The notes: generated from the letters alone by a model not told the origin. Positions 20,810 to 29,998 are shown, counted from the stretch's first letter. The stretch: 40,806 nt of DNA from Candidatus Omnitrophota bacterium (GCA_016782425.1 JADHYN010000002.1:1-40806), one strand, 5' to 3'. Program-made: numbers and translations.

Positions 20810-23592
20810 AGGGCGCTTAGGTTTTTCTTAAGAGAATTTATTTCAACTTTGACAAGCTCTTTTCTTCCTTTTGCCTTCTGGACAACATCCTTCGGTGCTT
20901 TAGAAATAAATCCTTTGTTCTTCAATCTGCCCTCTACCCTTTTAAGTTCAGACTGAAGATTGTTAACCTTTTCTTCCAAGCGCTTCTTTTCCTTATCGAT
21001 ATCAATAATGCCTTCCAGCGGAATGAATATCTCTATATCATGTATAACCGAAACGGCCGAATGCTTGGGTTTTTTAATTCTGGTTGAAACATCCAGATTG
21101 CCGACGCGCGCAAGCTTATTTATATATTTGACGTTTGTATTTAAAGCTGCGAGGACTTTTTTATTTTTCACTTTTATAAATACGTCAACTTCCTTCTGGT
21201 GCTCTATGCGCCAAGTTGCTCTCAGATTCCTGACTGCCTGGATGACATCGATGAGAAGCTGCATTTCTTTGTCAACCTTCTTGTCGATAAATTCTTTTTG
21301 CATGTGCGGCCATTTCGTAACCATGACCGAAACTGTCGTGTGTTCTCTTGGAAGCCGCTGCCATATATCCTCTGTTATAAAAGGCATGACGGGATGTAGC
21401 ACTCTCAAGGATTTCTCAAGCACCTTGTAAAGCGTAATTTGCGTATGCGGCTCGTCTATGGTTAATTTTGCGATTTCGAGATACCAGTCGCAGAACTCGT
21501 GCCAGATAAATTCGTAAATTCTGTTTGCCGCGTCGTTTATCCTGTATAACTCGAGCGACTTGGTAAAATCCCCGAGTGCCTCATAGAACCTGCTCAATAT
21601 CCATCTATCCGCCAAGGTAAATTTCTCATTAGCCACTTGTCCGCCGAAGCACACTTCTTGCGATTTTCTCCCCTGGCGAAGGCGGATCTGGCAAAGATCC
21701 TTTTTCACCATGTCCTCTTTTAGATTCATGAGCACAAGCCTTGAGGCATTCCAGAGCTTGTTTGCGAAATTTCTTCCTATCTCGAATTTCTGGGGCGATA
21801 GAAATACATCCTGGCCTTGGGCCGTAATGGAGATTATGCTGAATCTTAAGGCATCGCTTCCGAATTTATCTATAATATCAATCGGGTCTATCGTGTTCCC
21901 GAGAGACTTTGACATCTTGGTGCCGGTATCATCCCTTACAGTGCCGTGGATATAGACGTCACCAAACGGTATGTCTTTCATAAATTTAAGGCCTGAGATT
22001 ACCATGCGCGCTACCCAGAAAAATATTATCTCCTGTGCGGTAACGAGAACATCCGTAGGGTAAAAATAGTCTAATTCTGCTTTTGCTTTTTCGTCTGTCG
22101 TCCGTCGTCCGTCGTCCGTCGTCTTTTCAACCGGCCATCCAAACGTCGCAAACGGCCACAGCCACGAACTGAACCACGTGTCAAGCACATCTGGATCCTG
22201 CTCGATTTCAGTCGAATTACAATGTGGACATTTTTCGGGTTTGGTCTTGGAAACAATAATCCCTGTATCTCTGGTCTGTCGTCTGTCGTCTGTCGTCTGT
22301 TCGTAGCATTTCTTACAGTAATATACAGGAATACGGTGTCCCCACCAGATCTGTCTTGAAATACACCAATCCCTTATGTTCGACATCCAATTCAGATAGA
22401 CCTTCGTCCACCGCTTTGGGTAAAATTTTATCTTTCCTTTTTCTACAGCTTCCCTGGCCTTCACGGAAAGGGGCTTCATCCTTACAAACCACTGCTTTGA
22501 AAGCCGTGGTTCGATCATGGTGTGGCAACGATAGCAATGCCCTACAGAATGCTTGTGGGGCTCTGCTTTTATGAAAAGATCCCTTTCTTTTAAGTCTTCA
22601 ATAAGCGCTTCCCGGCATTCCAGTCTATCCATGCCTTTGTAATCACCGGCGGCTTCATTCATGGTTGCGTCGTTGTTCATTACATTAACCGGCTCCAGCT
22701 TGTGGGCAATACCCAGTTCAAAGTCAACCGGATCGTGGGCGGGTGTAACCTTTAAAGCCCCTGTTCCGAAAGAAGGATCTACTTTTGAATCAAATATTAC
22801 TTTAAGTTCCCTCTGTAGGATCGGAAGAACTAGGGTCTTTCCTTTCAGACCTTTATATCTTTTGTCTTTCGGGTTAACGGCGACAGCGACATCGCCAAGC
22901 ATTGTCTCGGGACGCGTCGTCGCTACTACCACGAAACCCTTATCGTCCGTCGTCCGTCGTCCGTCGTCCGTCGTAGCGACTGGATACTTCACGTAATAAA
23001 GCATCCCGTCTATCTCGCGGTGCTGGGCTTCCTCGTCACTCAAGGCAGTCTGGCATCGCGGGCACCAGTTTATGATATAGTCTCCTCTGTAAATCAAGTC
23101 CTCGTTATATAAACGTATAAATACCTCGAGAACCGCGTCGGAAAACATCTCGTCCATCGTAAAGCGTGTCCTCGGCCAGTCGCAGGAACAACCCAGCCTT
23201 TTAAGCTGGTCAATTATCGCAGAGCCGTACTTTTCCTTCCACCTCCAGACTTCCTCCAAGAATTTGTCCCTGCCCAAGTCATAACGTTTTTTCCCTTTTT
23301 CGATAAGCATTTTTTCAACAACATTCTGCGTTGCAATGCCTGCGTGGTCTGTTCCCGGCATCCATAAAGATTCAAAACCCTGCATCCTTTTAAACCTGAT
23401 GTATATATCCTGAATAGTGTTGTTAAGGGCGTGGCCCATGTGCAATATGCCGGTTATGTTGGGCGGCGGGATCACCATGGAATACGGCTTCTTCTTGGGA
23501 TTTACCTTGGCGGCAAAGAGGTTTTCTTTTTCCCAGAAGGCATACCACCTCTTTTCTACTTCCTTAGGATTGTATTTGGTCGGGATTTCCAT
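20806..23592 (-). CDS. valS: Valine--tRNA ligase, with repeat-derived in-frame inserts
   Basis: 928 aa; PPPNITGILHMGHALNN, KMSKSLGNTIDP; contains TTDDGRR-type inserts. Confidence 0.97.
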   Translation of the reverse strand: MEIPTKYNPKEVEKRWYAFWEKENLFAAKVNPKKKPYSMVIPPPNITGILHMGHALNNTIQDIYIRFKRMQGFESLWMPGTDHAGIATQNVVEKMLIEKGKKRYDLGRDKFLEEVWRWKEKYGSAIIDQLKRLGCSCDWPRTRFTMDEMFSDAVLEVFIRLYNEDLIYRGDYIINWCPRCQTALSDEEAQHREIDGMLYYVKYPVATTDDGRRTTDDKGFVVVATTRPETMLGDVAVAVNPKDKRYKGLKGKTLVLPILQRELKVIFDSKVDPSFGTGALKVTPAHDPVDFELGIAHKLEPVNVMNNDATMNEAAGDYKGMDRLECREALIEDLKERDLFIKAEPHKHSVGHCYRCHTMIEPRLSKQWFVRMKPLSVKAREAVEKGKIKFYPKRWTKVYLNWMSNIRDWCISRQIWWGHRIPVYYCKKCYEQTTDDRRQTRDTGIIVSKTKPEKCPHCNSTEIEQDPDVLDTWFSSWLWPFATFGWPVEKTTDDGRRTTDEKAKAELDYFYPTDVLVTAQEIIFFWVARMVISGLKFMKDIPFGDVYIHGTVRDDTGTKMSKSLGNTIDPIDIIDKFGSDALRFSIISITAQGQDVFLSPQKFEIGRNFANKLWNASRLVLMNLKEDMVKKDLCQIRLRQGRKSQEVCFGGQVANEKFTLADRWILSRFYEALGDFTKSLELYRINDAANRIYEFIWHEFCDWYLEIAKLTIDEPHTQITLYKVLEKSLRVLHPVMPFITEDIWQRLPREHTTVSVMVTKWPHMQKEFIDKKVDKEMQLLIDVIQAVRNLRATWRIEHQKEVDVFIKVKNKKVLAALNTNVKYINKLARVGNLDVSTRIKKPKHSAVSVIHDIEIFIPLEGIIDIDKEKKRLEEKVNNLQSELKRVEGRLKNKGFISKAPKDVVQKAKGRKELVKVEINSLKKNLSAL
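21641..21706. repeat. Palindromic-repeat-like insert within valS
   Basis: cttgtccgccgaagcacacttcttgcgattttctcccctggcgaaggcggatctggcaaagatcc; encodes CQIRLRQGRKSQEVCFGGQ. Confidence 0.6.
22091..22123. repeat. Heptanucleotide tandem repeat (CGTCYGT)n inside valS
   Basis: tcgtctgtcgtccgtcgtccgtcgtccgtcgtc; encodes TTDDGRRTTD. Confidence 0.9.
22271..22302. repeat. Heptanucleotide tandem repeat (CGTCTGT)n inside valS
   Basis: ctggtctgtcgtctgtcgtctgtcgtctgttc; encodes QTTDDRRQTRD. Confidence 0.88.
22943..22975. repeat. Heptanucleotide tandem repeat (CGTCCGT)n inside valS
   Basis: tcgtccgtcgtccgtcgtccgtcgtccgtcgta; encodes ATTDDGRRTTDD. Confidence 0.9.
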
Positions 23593-23610
23593 TTTTGAAA
23601 TTAAATATCA

Positions 23611-23697
23611 AAAATCTCCGCCAAAGGCGGATCCGCTTTTGGCGGAGATTTTTTATTTTTTCCGCCTAAGGCGGATCCGCCTTTGGCGGAGATTTTT
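23611..23697. repeat. Two adjacent TCCGCC/GGCGGA palindromes between valS and cimA, the second inside the cimA 3' end
   Basis: aaaatctccgccaaaggcggatccgcttttggcggagattttt and tccgcctaaggcggatccgcctttggcggagattttt. Confidence 0.88.
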
Positions 23698-25266
23698 TTC
23701 GCTGTCCTTTAAAAGTTTGTATTCAACCGAGTCAACAAGGGCTTGCCAGCTGGCTTCGATGATGTTCTCGGAAACACCGATTGTCCACCAGGAATCTGTC
23801 TTATCCTGGGATTGGATAAGAACCCTTACCCTGGCTTCCGTGCCTGCTTTCTCGTCCAGAACCCTTACCTTGAAGTCGGTAAGGTGCATTTCGTTTAAAG
23901 AAGGGTAAAAGTCTTTTAGCGCTTTTCGCAGTGCATTGTCTAGTGCATTAACCGGGCCGTCTCCGAGGGATGCGGTATGTTCAAGTTTTCCGTTAACTTT
24001 AAGCTTGATTGTCGCTTCAGAAATAATCTTACCCTTCGTGCGCTTTTCCACGCTGACGCGAAATTCTTTGAGTTCGAAGAATTTCTTGAGTTTCTTCACG
24101 GTCTTTTTCATGAAAAGTTTTAAAGACGCTTCTGCAGCCTCAAAATGGTAACCCTTATGTTCTAAATCCTGGAGTAACTTTAGGATCCTCTTTGTCTCGG
24201 GCGCTTCTTTGTCAAGTTCCACATCGATCTCCTGGGCTTTCTCCAGGATACTGGACTTGCCGGAGAGCTCGGAAATAAGAAGTTTTCTCCTGTTACCTAC
24301 CCTGGCCGGATCCATGTGTTCGTATGTTCTCGGATTTTTTACGATGGCGTTTACGTGCACGCCAGCCTTATGAGCAAATGCGCTAGAGCCGACAAACGGC
24401 TGGTTGTCCCCCAGTTTCATATTGCTTGTCTCGGCGATATAATAGGCAGTTTCCGTAAGCTCTTTAATTGATATATCGGATATGCAATCGACACCAAGTT
24501 TTAGTTTAAGATTTGCTATGATAGATACGAGATTCGCATTCCCACACCTTTCGCCGTATCCGTTTATGGTTCCCTGCACGTGAACACAGCCTGCCTGTAC
24601 AGCAGCTATGCTATTTGCAACCGCCATGTCGGAGTCATTATGGGCGTGGATACCTAAAGGTGTTTTCACTTTTTCTTTCACTTCTTTTACAATCTCAAAG
24701 ACGCTAGATGTCAATGTTCCGCCGTTAGTATCGCATAAAACAATCTTCGCGGCGCCTCCTCTTTCGGCGGCCGCAAGAGTCTTTAATGCATAACTGGGGT
24801 TTTCTCTGTAGCCGTCAAAGAAATGCTCTGCGTCGAATATCGCGGTCTTACCTTTAGATTTGAGATACGTTATTGATTCTTCTATCATCTTAAGGTTCTC
24901 ATCCAGTGTTGTTTTTAATACCTCTTTTACGTGAAGATCCCAGCTTTTACCGAAAATAGTTATAACATCTACATTGGAACAGAGAAGTCCCTTCATCGTC
25001 GCGTCTTTAGCAACATCTGTATTGGCTCTTCTTGTCGCGCCAAAGGCAACGAGCTTCGAATTTTTCAATTTTAATTTCGTGGCCTTTTTAAAGAAGTCGA
25101 CGTCCTTCGGGTTTGCACCCGGCCATCCGCCTTCGATATAGTGAACCCCTAAACTATCGAGTTTTTCGGCGATTCTGATTTTATCCGAAACGGAAAACGA
25201 GATTCCCTGTGTCTGCGCGCCGTCTCTCAGCGTAGTATCGTATACTTCGACTTTCATTCGTATCAT
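23653..25266 (-). CDS. cimA: (R)-citramalate synthase (CimA type)
   Basis: 537 aa; YDTTLRDGAQTQGISFSVSDKIRIAEKLDSLGVHYIEGGWPGANPKD; LeuA-type regulatory C-terminus. Confidence 0.92.
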   Translation of the reverse strand: MIRMKVEVYDTTLRDGAQTQGISFSVSDKIRIAEKLDSLGVHYIEGGWPGANPKDVDFFKKATKLKLKNSKLVAFGATRRANTDVAKDATMKGLLCSNVDVITIFGKSWDLHVKEVLKTTLDENLKMIEESITYLKSKGKTAIFDAEHFFDGYRENPSYALKTLAAAERGGAAKIVLCDTNGGTLTSSVFEIVKEVKEKVKTPLGIHAHNDSDMAVANSIAAVQAGCVHVQGTINGYGERCGNANLVSIIANLKLKLGVDCISDISIKELTETAYYIAETSNMKLGDNQPFVGSSAFAHKAGVHVNAIVKNPRTYEHMDPARVGNRRKLLISELSGKSSILEKAQEIDVELDKEAPETKRILKLLQDLEHKGYHFEAAEASLKLFMKKTVKKLKKFFELKEFRVSVEKRTKGKIISEATIKLKVNGKLEHTASLGDGPVNALDNALRKALKDFYPSLNEMHLTDFKVRVLDEKAGTEARVRVLIQSQDKTDSWWTIGVSENIIEASWQALVDSVEYKLLKDSEKNLRQRRIRLRRKK

Positions 25267-25276
25267 CCTCTCTTTA

Positions 25277-25500
25277 ATGAGACCCAGATTTAAGAAAATC
25301 TTTGATTTTCGTAAATCTGTCTTCTGTGAACTTCTTCTCTGAACCCTGTTAGAAATATCTTATTTCTAACAGGGTGAAGGGTCGAATTGAATCCCCCACC
25401 ACTTTCTAAAATTACAATTTCTTGTTACTAAAGGCTTTGTCTTTATTATAATACACTATCACCACTTTTGTACATAGCATAGAAAGTGGCGGGGGATAAA
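25277..25500. repeat. Structured repeat, copy 2 (upstream of cimA)
   Basis: aatgagacc + hairpin 25285-25319 + extra perfect 15-bp hairpin 25343-25375 + gaagggtcgaattga + inverted repeat 25391-25407/25481-25497. Confidence 0.88.
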
Positions 25501-25552
25501 TTCGCACTTATAACTTATGTCGCATTTCATACTCCATAAGTTATGCGCTCAT

Positions 25553-26776
25553 TTATTTTCTTCCCAAGGCAAACGCCTTGTGTAAGGCCCTGACAGCCTC
25601 TTCTCCTCTTTTTTTCCTGACAACGCAGGATATTTTTATTTCGCTTGTGGAAATCATCTCTATGTTAATCTTCTTCTTGGCCAAAGCCTTGAACATCCTG
25701 GCTGCAACGCCTGAATGGCTCCTCATCCCTATTCCGACTACGGAAACCTTTGCAATGCCCCTGTCAAAGGTAAGCCCTCCTGCTTTTACGTTCTTGACGA
25801 CTTTTCTTATCGTCTTTAAGGCTCTCTCAAGATCGCTTGCTATCACGGTGAAGGAAACGTCGGTCGATCCCGTCCTCGAGACGTTCTGGATGATCATATC
25901 GATGTTTATGTTGTTTTTTGCTATTTGGCTGAAAATGCGGCCCGCAATGCCAGGCTTGTCGGGAACATCGCAAATTGTCACCTTCGCCTCATTTTTATTT
26001 AAGGTAACTCCGCTAACTAGCACATCTTCCATCGCGTTAACCTCCTTCGTTATAAAAGTACCCTGTTTCTCCGAGAAACTGCCCCTGACATGTAGCGGTA
26101 TATTGAACTTGCCCGCAAGCTCTACACTTCTTGCCTGAAGTACCTGCGCCCCTAAAGAGGCCATTTCAAGCATCTCCTCGTAACTAATTCTATCCAGCTT
26201 CCTTGCGTTTTTTACTATGCGCGGATTCGCGGTGTACACGCCGTCTACATCCGTATATATTTCGCACACGTCTGCTTTAAGCGCTTTCGCAAGTGCAACG
26301 GCAGTTGTATCCGAACCGCCACGGCCGAGAGTGGTAATATCCTGCGCCAGTGTAACACCCTGAAAACCGGCAACTATGACAATCTTGCCTTTCTTCAGTT
26401 CTTCATGGATCCTTCTGGCATTTATGGCAATAATCCTGGCCTTGGTATGAGAGGTATCGGTTATTATACCGACCTGCGCTCCCGTGAATGATATAGCTTC
26501 TTTTCCCAGTTTGTGTACTGCCATCGCCAATAAAGCCATGGAAACCTGTTCGCCGGTTGAGATAAGCATGTCGAGCTCTCTCTCGGAAGGCACCTTGCTT
26601 ATTCTTGAAGCCAGGCCAAGCAATTCGTCAGTCGTATCCCCCAGGGCGCTCACAACAGCAACAACATCGTATCCTTTCTTTTTATAAGAAATAATTTTCT
26701 TCGCGACAATCATGATTTTCTCGATGTTTTCTACGCTAGTTCCGCCATACTTTTGAACAACTAATTTCTTTGCCAT
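25553..26776 (-). CDS. lysC: Aspartate kinase
   Basis: 407 aa; VQKYGGTSV, two C-terminal ACT domains. Confidence 0.96.
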   Translation of the reverse strand: MAKKLVVQKYGGTSVENIEKIMIVAKKIISYKKKGYDVVAVVSALGDTTDELLGLASRISKVPSERELDMLISTGEQVSMALLAMAVHKLGKEAISFTGAQVGIITDTSHTKARIIAINARRIHEELKKGKIVIVAGFQGVTLAQDITTLGRGGSDTTAVALAKALKADVCEIYTDVDGVYTANPRIVKNARKLDRISYEEMLEMASLGAQVLQARSVELAGKFNIPLHVRGSFSEKQGTFITKEVNAMEDVLVSGVTLNKNEAKVTICDVPDKPGIAGRIFSQIAKNNINIDMIIQNVSRTGSTDVSFTVIASDLERALKTIRKVVKNVKAGGLTFDRGIAKVSVVGIGMRSHSGVAARMFKALAKKKINIEMISTSEIKISCVVRKKRGEEAVRALHKAFALGRK

Positions 26777-26778
26777 TT

Positions 26779-28404
26779 TCAGTATTTCCTTCCCAATATG
26801 TTTTTCTTCACTTGAAATATCCTTCTAATGGCCAAAAAGGCCTCGAATAGAACAAATGCAGCAAGGCACAATAAAACAAAAGCTACAACTAGGAGTAAAG
26901 TATTCTGTGTTTTCGCATACCCGATAAACTGCAAAATAAGGGCTCCTGTTGCTGTCGCCAGCATGAAAAGCATAGGTATTAACGTATAAAGAACCTGCTT
27001 TCTCCTGGACAAGAGCCAGCTTGTAATAACAATCAAGGCTAAAGCGGCGATGAGCTGATTGGCGGAACCGAAGATAGGCCAGATCTCGTTCCACTCCCCG
27101 CTTAAACCAAGCCATCCCGCCAGGGCTACGACTATAATTGTAGCCGCAAATCTATTCTTTATCCTGAAAAGCTCTTGGGCAAGGTATCGGGCAATCCTTG
27201 TAGCTGTATCCAGGGTAGTCAGGATAAAACTGTTAAGTATCATCATTGCAAAAACCCCGCCAAAGGTACCAAGGAAAATCTTGGTAACCTCGTTATATCC
27301 TATTCCAAAGGCGCCCACGGGGCCCGCGCCTCTCTCAACTACTTCCGCGAGAGTGTTTGTTTCTTTAAAAGCCGCCGCGATAACAAGTACTGCCATGACA
27401 GCGAGAATTCCCTCTGTTATCATTGCTCCGTAGCCTATGCGTCTAGCGTCTTTTTCGCTTTCTAGCTGCTTAGAAGTAGTACCGCTTGCGACAACAGAAT
27501 GGAATCCGCTCACGGCGCCGCATGCCACCGTAACAAAAAGAATCGGCCACAGCTTGAGATTGCGAGTACCGCCCCAACCCAAAAACGCCGGAAAACTTAT
27601 ATCAGGCCGGGTTAGTATAATTCCGACATATCCAAAAACTATACCAAAAAGTAACAAATAGCTCGAGAGATAATCCCTCGGCTGTAAAAGTATATTAACC
27701 GGGGTAACGCTTGCCAAAAAGGCATAACAAAGAAGAATCACGCCCCAGATGTGCGTAGCGTTATCACCTAAAATAATCGGGTAATGCCTGCCTAAAAACA
27801 TTGCCCCTACCAGAAGCCCAAGCCCCAAAACGGTAACAGTCGGCTGATGGAGCTTCAGGTTGTACAAAAGAAATCCGACCAGAATCGCTATAGGAATTAA
27901 GCTCAAAGAGGGAATTGCTATTTCCGGTTTTACGATAAATGTTTTGGCGCATATGTGTACAAAGACCGATATTATCAGTATAAGTGTAAGAAGCAAGAAT
28001 ATCAGAAAAACTATTTTTGCATTTTTTGAAATCGTATCCTTTGCAATGTCGGCTATGGAAGTACCGCCATGCCTTGTGGATATAATAAGAGAGCAGTAAT
28101 CGTGGATTCCGCCTATAAAGACGCTCCCGAGAACTACCCAAATCAGGGCCGGCGCCCATCCCCATATGGAAACAGCTAATATGGGACCGACAATCGGCGC
28201 GGCTCCTGCAATAGAAGCAAAATGATGCCCGAAAAGAACCGACCAGTGTTTTGCAGGGACGTAATCAACGCCGTCGTATTTTGTGTATGCTGGTGTTTTT
28301 CTCCGGGGATCTATTTTTATCAGTTTTTCTACCCGCTTGCTATAGAAGAAAAATCCAAAGAGAAAAAACCCGCCGCACAATATCATTAAGATTACCGAAT
28401 TCAC
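26779..28404 (-). CDS. Carbon starvation protein CstA family transporter
   Basis: 541 aa polytopic; [38 protein letters not shown]. Confidence 0.94.
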   Translation of the reverse strand: MNSVILMILCGGFFLFGFFFYSKRVEKLIKIDPRRKTPAYTKYDGVDYVPAKHWSVLFGHHFASIAGAAPIVGPILAVSIWGWAPALIWVVLGSVFIGGIHDYCSLIISTRHGGTSIADIAKDTISKNAKIVFLIFLLLTLILIISVFVHICAKTFIVKPEIAIPSLSLIPIAILVGFLLYNLKLHQPTVTVLGLGLLVGAMFLGRHYPIILGDNATHIWGVILLCYAFLASVTPVNILLQPRDYLSSYLLLFGIVFGYVGIILTRPDISFPAFLGWGGTRNLKLWPILFVTVACGAVSGFHSVVASGTTSKQLESEKDARRIGYGAMITEGILAVMAVLVIAAAFKETNTLAEVVERGAGPVGAFGIGYNEVTKIFLGTFGGVFAMMILNSFILTTLDTATRIARYLAQELFRIKNRFAATIIVVALAGWLGLSGEWNEIWPIFGSANQLIAALALIVITSWLLSRRKQVLYTLIPMLFMLATATGALILQFIGYAKTQNTLLLVVAFVLLCLAAFVLFEAFLAIRRIFQVKKNILGRKY

Positions 28405-28407
28405 AAT

Positions 28408-29619
28408 CTATTCTGTTCCCTGTATTAGATTTTTCATTAGAAGATGGCCTTCTCCCAAAACAAGCGTGCTCGATTTTGCCGCCTGTTCCGTAAAGACGCA
28501 TGCGGTGTCAACCTCGACACCAACTCCCGCAATTACAAAAGGTATCGGATCAGTCGTATGCGTCCTCAAGGCTATCGGCGTTGCGTGGTCCGGCAGAACC
28601 ATTATCCTGAAATCCTTTCTATCCTTAAATTCTTCCCAAATGGTTCCTACAACGAACTTATCGAAATTTTCGATAGCGGTTATTTTTGCTCTTATATCGC
28701 CGTTATGACCTGCTTCATCGGCGGCTTCCACATGTACGAATACAAAGTCACCCTTCTCCAAGGATTTAACCGCATATTCTCCCTTGCCTTTAAAATTCGT
28801 ATCATAATAACCGGTGGCGCCCGGTACTTCTATAACATCCAGTCCTACGATTTTACCGATACCCTTAATCAAATCAACGGCTGAAATTATAGATCCTGTT
28901 ACGCCGTAAAGCTCCTTGAATAAAGGCATATCAGGCATTATACCTTGTCCCCACAACCATATTGAATTAGCGGGATTTTCGCCAAGATCGATTCTTACCT
29001 TATTAATATTGTGTCCGGCAAGAATCTCTTTTGATTTATTCATAAGATCTATTAAAATATCTTTACCTTCACCCTGCGGCAAATTCTTGGATATGCCTTT
29101 TCCTATAATGTCGTGCGGAGGCATGCACTTCAATTTGGAAATTTTGATAGCCTCTTCGCGCGAGGCTGTCTCAAGAACCATGAGGTGCCTGTAGCTCATG
29201 CCCGGATAGAATTTTATCTTATTGGTGCCGAGTTTTTTGTTTATTTCTTCAATGATAATTTTTGCTTCCTTCGTGGTTATGTGGCCTGCTGAGTAATCTA
29301 CCATCTTGCCTCCCGTCTGGGTCACCACATTGCATCTGAAAGCAACGTCTTTCTCGCTCAAACTTACCCCAATATTCACCGCTTCTAACGGGCCTCTGCC
29401 CGAGTAATATTTCTTGGGGTCATATCCAAGTATCGAAAGATTGGCTACATCACTTGCAGGCGTCATGCCTTTTGGTATGGTTGTGGCAATGCCGAGTCTT
29501 CCCTTTTTTACGATTTCGTCCATGTATTTTCTATCGGCAACTTCTAGAGTGGTGCGGCCGTTCAATTCGTCAAGCGGCCTCCCGCTCATCCCATCCCCAA
29601 CCAAAACTATGTATTTCAT
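28408..29619 (-). CDS. 2,3-bisphosphoglycerate-independent phosphoglycerate mutase, archaeal (ApgM) type; possible homoserine-kinase-like enzyme
   Basis: MKYIVLVGDGMSGRPLDELNGRTTLEVADRKYMD; start reset to 29619, with GGAGG upstream, rather than 29685. Confidence 0.88.
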   Translation of the reverse strand: MKYIVLVGDGMSGRPLDELNGRTTLEVADRKYMDEIVKKGRLGIATTIPKGMTPASDVANLSILGYDPKKYYSGRGPLEAVNIGVSLSEKDVAFRCNVVTQTGGKMVDYSAGHITTKEAKIIIEEINKKLGTNKIKFYPGMSYRHLMVLETASREEAIKISKLKCMPPHDIIGKGISKNLPQGEGKDILIDLMNKSKEILAGHNINKVRIDLGENPANSIWLWGQGIMPDMPLFKELYGVTGSIISAVDLIKGIGKIVGLDVIEVPGATGYYDTNFKGKGEYAVKSLEKGDFVFVHVEAADEAGHNGDIRAKITAIENFDKFVVGTIWEEFKDRKDFRIMVLPDHATPIALRTHTTDPIPFVIAGVGVEVDTACVFTEQAAKSSTLVLGEGHLLMKNLIQGTE

Positions 29620-29660
29620 ACTACCTCCATACTTTTTCAATCGAAGCCAAATCATCAGAG

Positions 29661-29890
29661 TCGGGGCGCGCGGATTCTCCCGCAAAGAGAATATTCAAAG
29701 AAGAATCTTTGCGGCATCCCGTAGAATTTCTCCTGGAGAATCTTCATACGGGAGAACCGCGGACCTCTTGCCCCGTTCCAAATCGTCCTAAGAAAGTTTT
29801 AAATAGAACTTTTGTTTTCAGCAGCTGAAAATTTTTGATATAAATTAAAATTTTTTGTGGGCGATTTGGAACGGGGCTTGCACCCCAAGC
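29661..29890 (-). pseudogene. Truncated tRNA-Pro copy (3' half) interrupted by two palindromic insertions
   Basis: 29661-29677 (15/17), 29754-29770 (17/17) and 29881-29890 (10/10) match tRNA-Pro segments 29924-29940, 29941-29957 and 29958-29967 in order. Confidence 0.85.
29771..29876. mobile_element. MITE-like element, 106 bp, inside the tRNA-Pro remnant
   Basis: Perfect 15-bp TIRs ccccgttccaaatcg (29771-29785)/cgatttggaacgggg (29862-29876); flanked by cttg at 29767-29770 and 29877-29880. Confidence 0.85.
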
Positions 29891-29920
29891 CATTCCTGCA
29901 AAAATTCTTTGACGTAAATA

Positions 29921-29998
29921 TGGTCGGGATGCGCGGATTCGAACCGCGGACCTCTTGCACCCCAAGCAAGCGCGCTTACCAAACTGCGCTACATCCCG
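29921..29998 (-). tRNA. tRNA-Pro(GGG), CCA encoded
   Basis: CGGGATG TA GCGC...; anticodon loop TTGGGGT; T arm CGCGGTTCGAATCCGCG; acceptor CATCCCG A CCA. Confidence 0.96.

Noticed and set aside
22091-22975. Possible CRISPR-like or minisatellite array
   Set aside because: 7-bp units with no spacers, located inside the intact valS frame; not a CRISPR array.
25277-25500. T-box or amino-acid riboswitch upstream of cimA
   Set aside because: No T-box AGGGTGGNACCGCG-like motif was seen, and a matching copy lies upstream of uvrB, which is not amino-acid related.
29744-29965. 73-aa minus-strand ORF
   Set aside because: It spans the tRNA-Pro, the MITE-like element and the tRNA remnant; no SD or protein-like composition.
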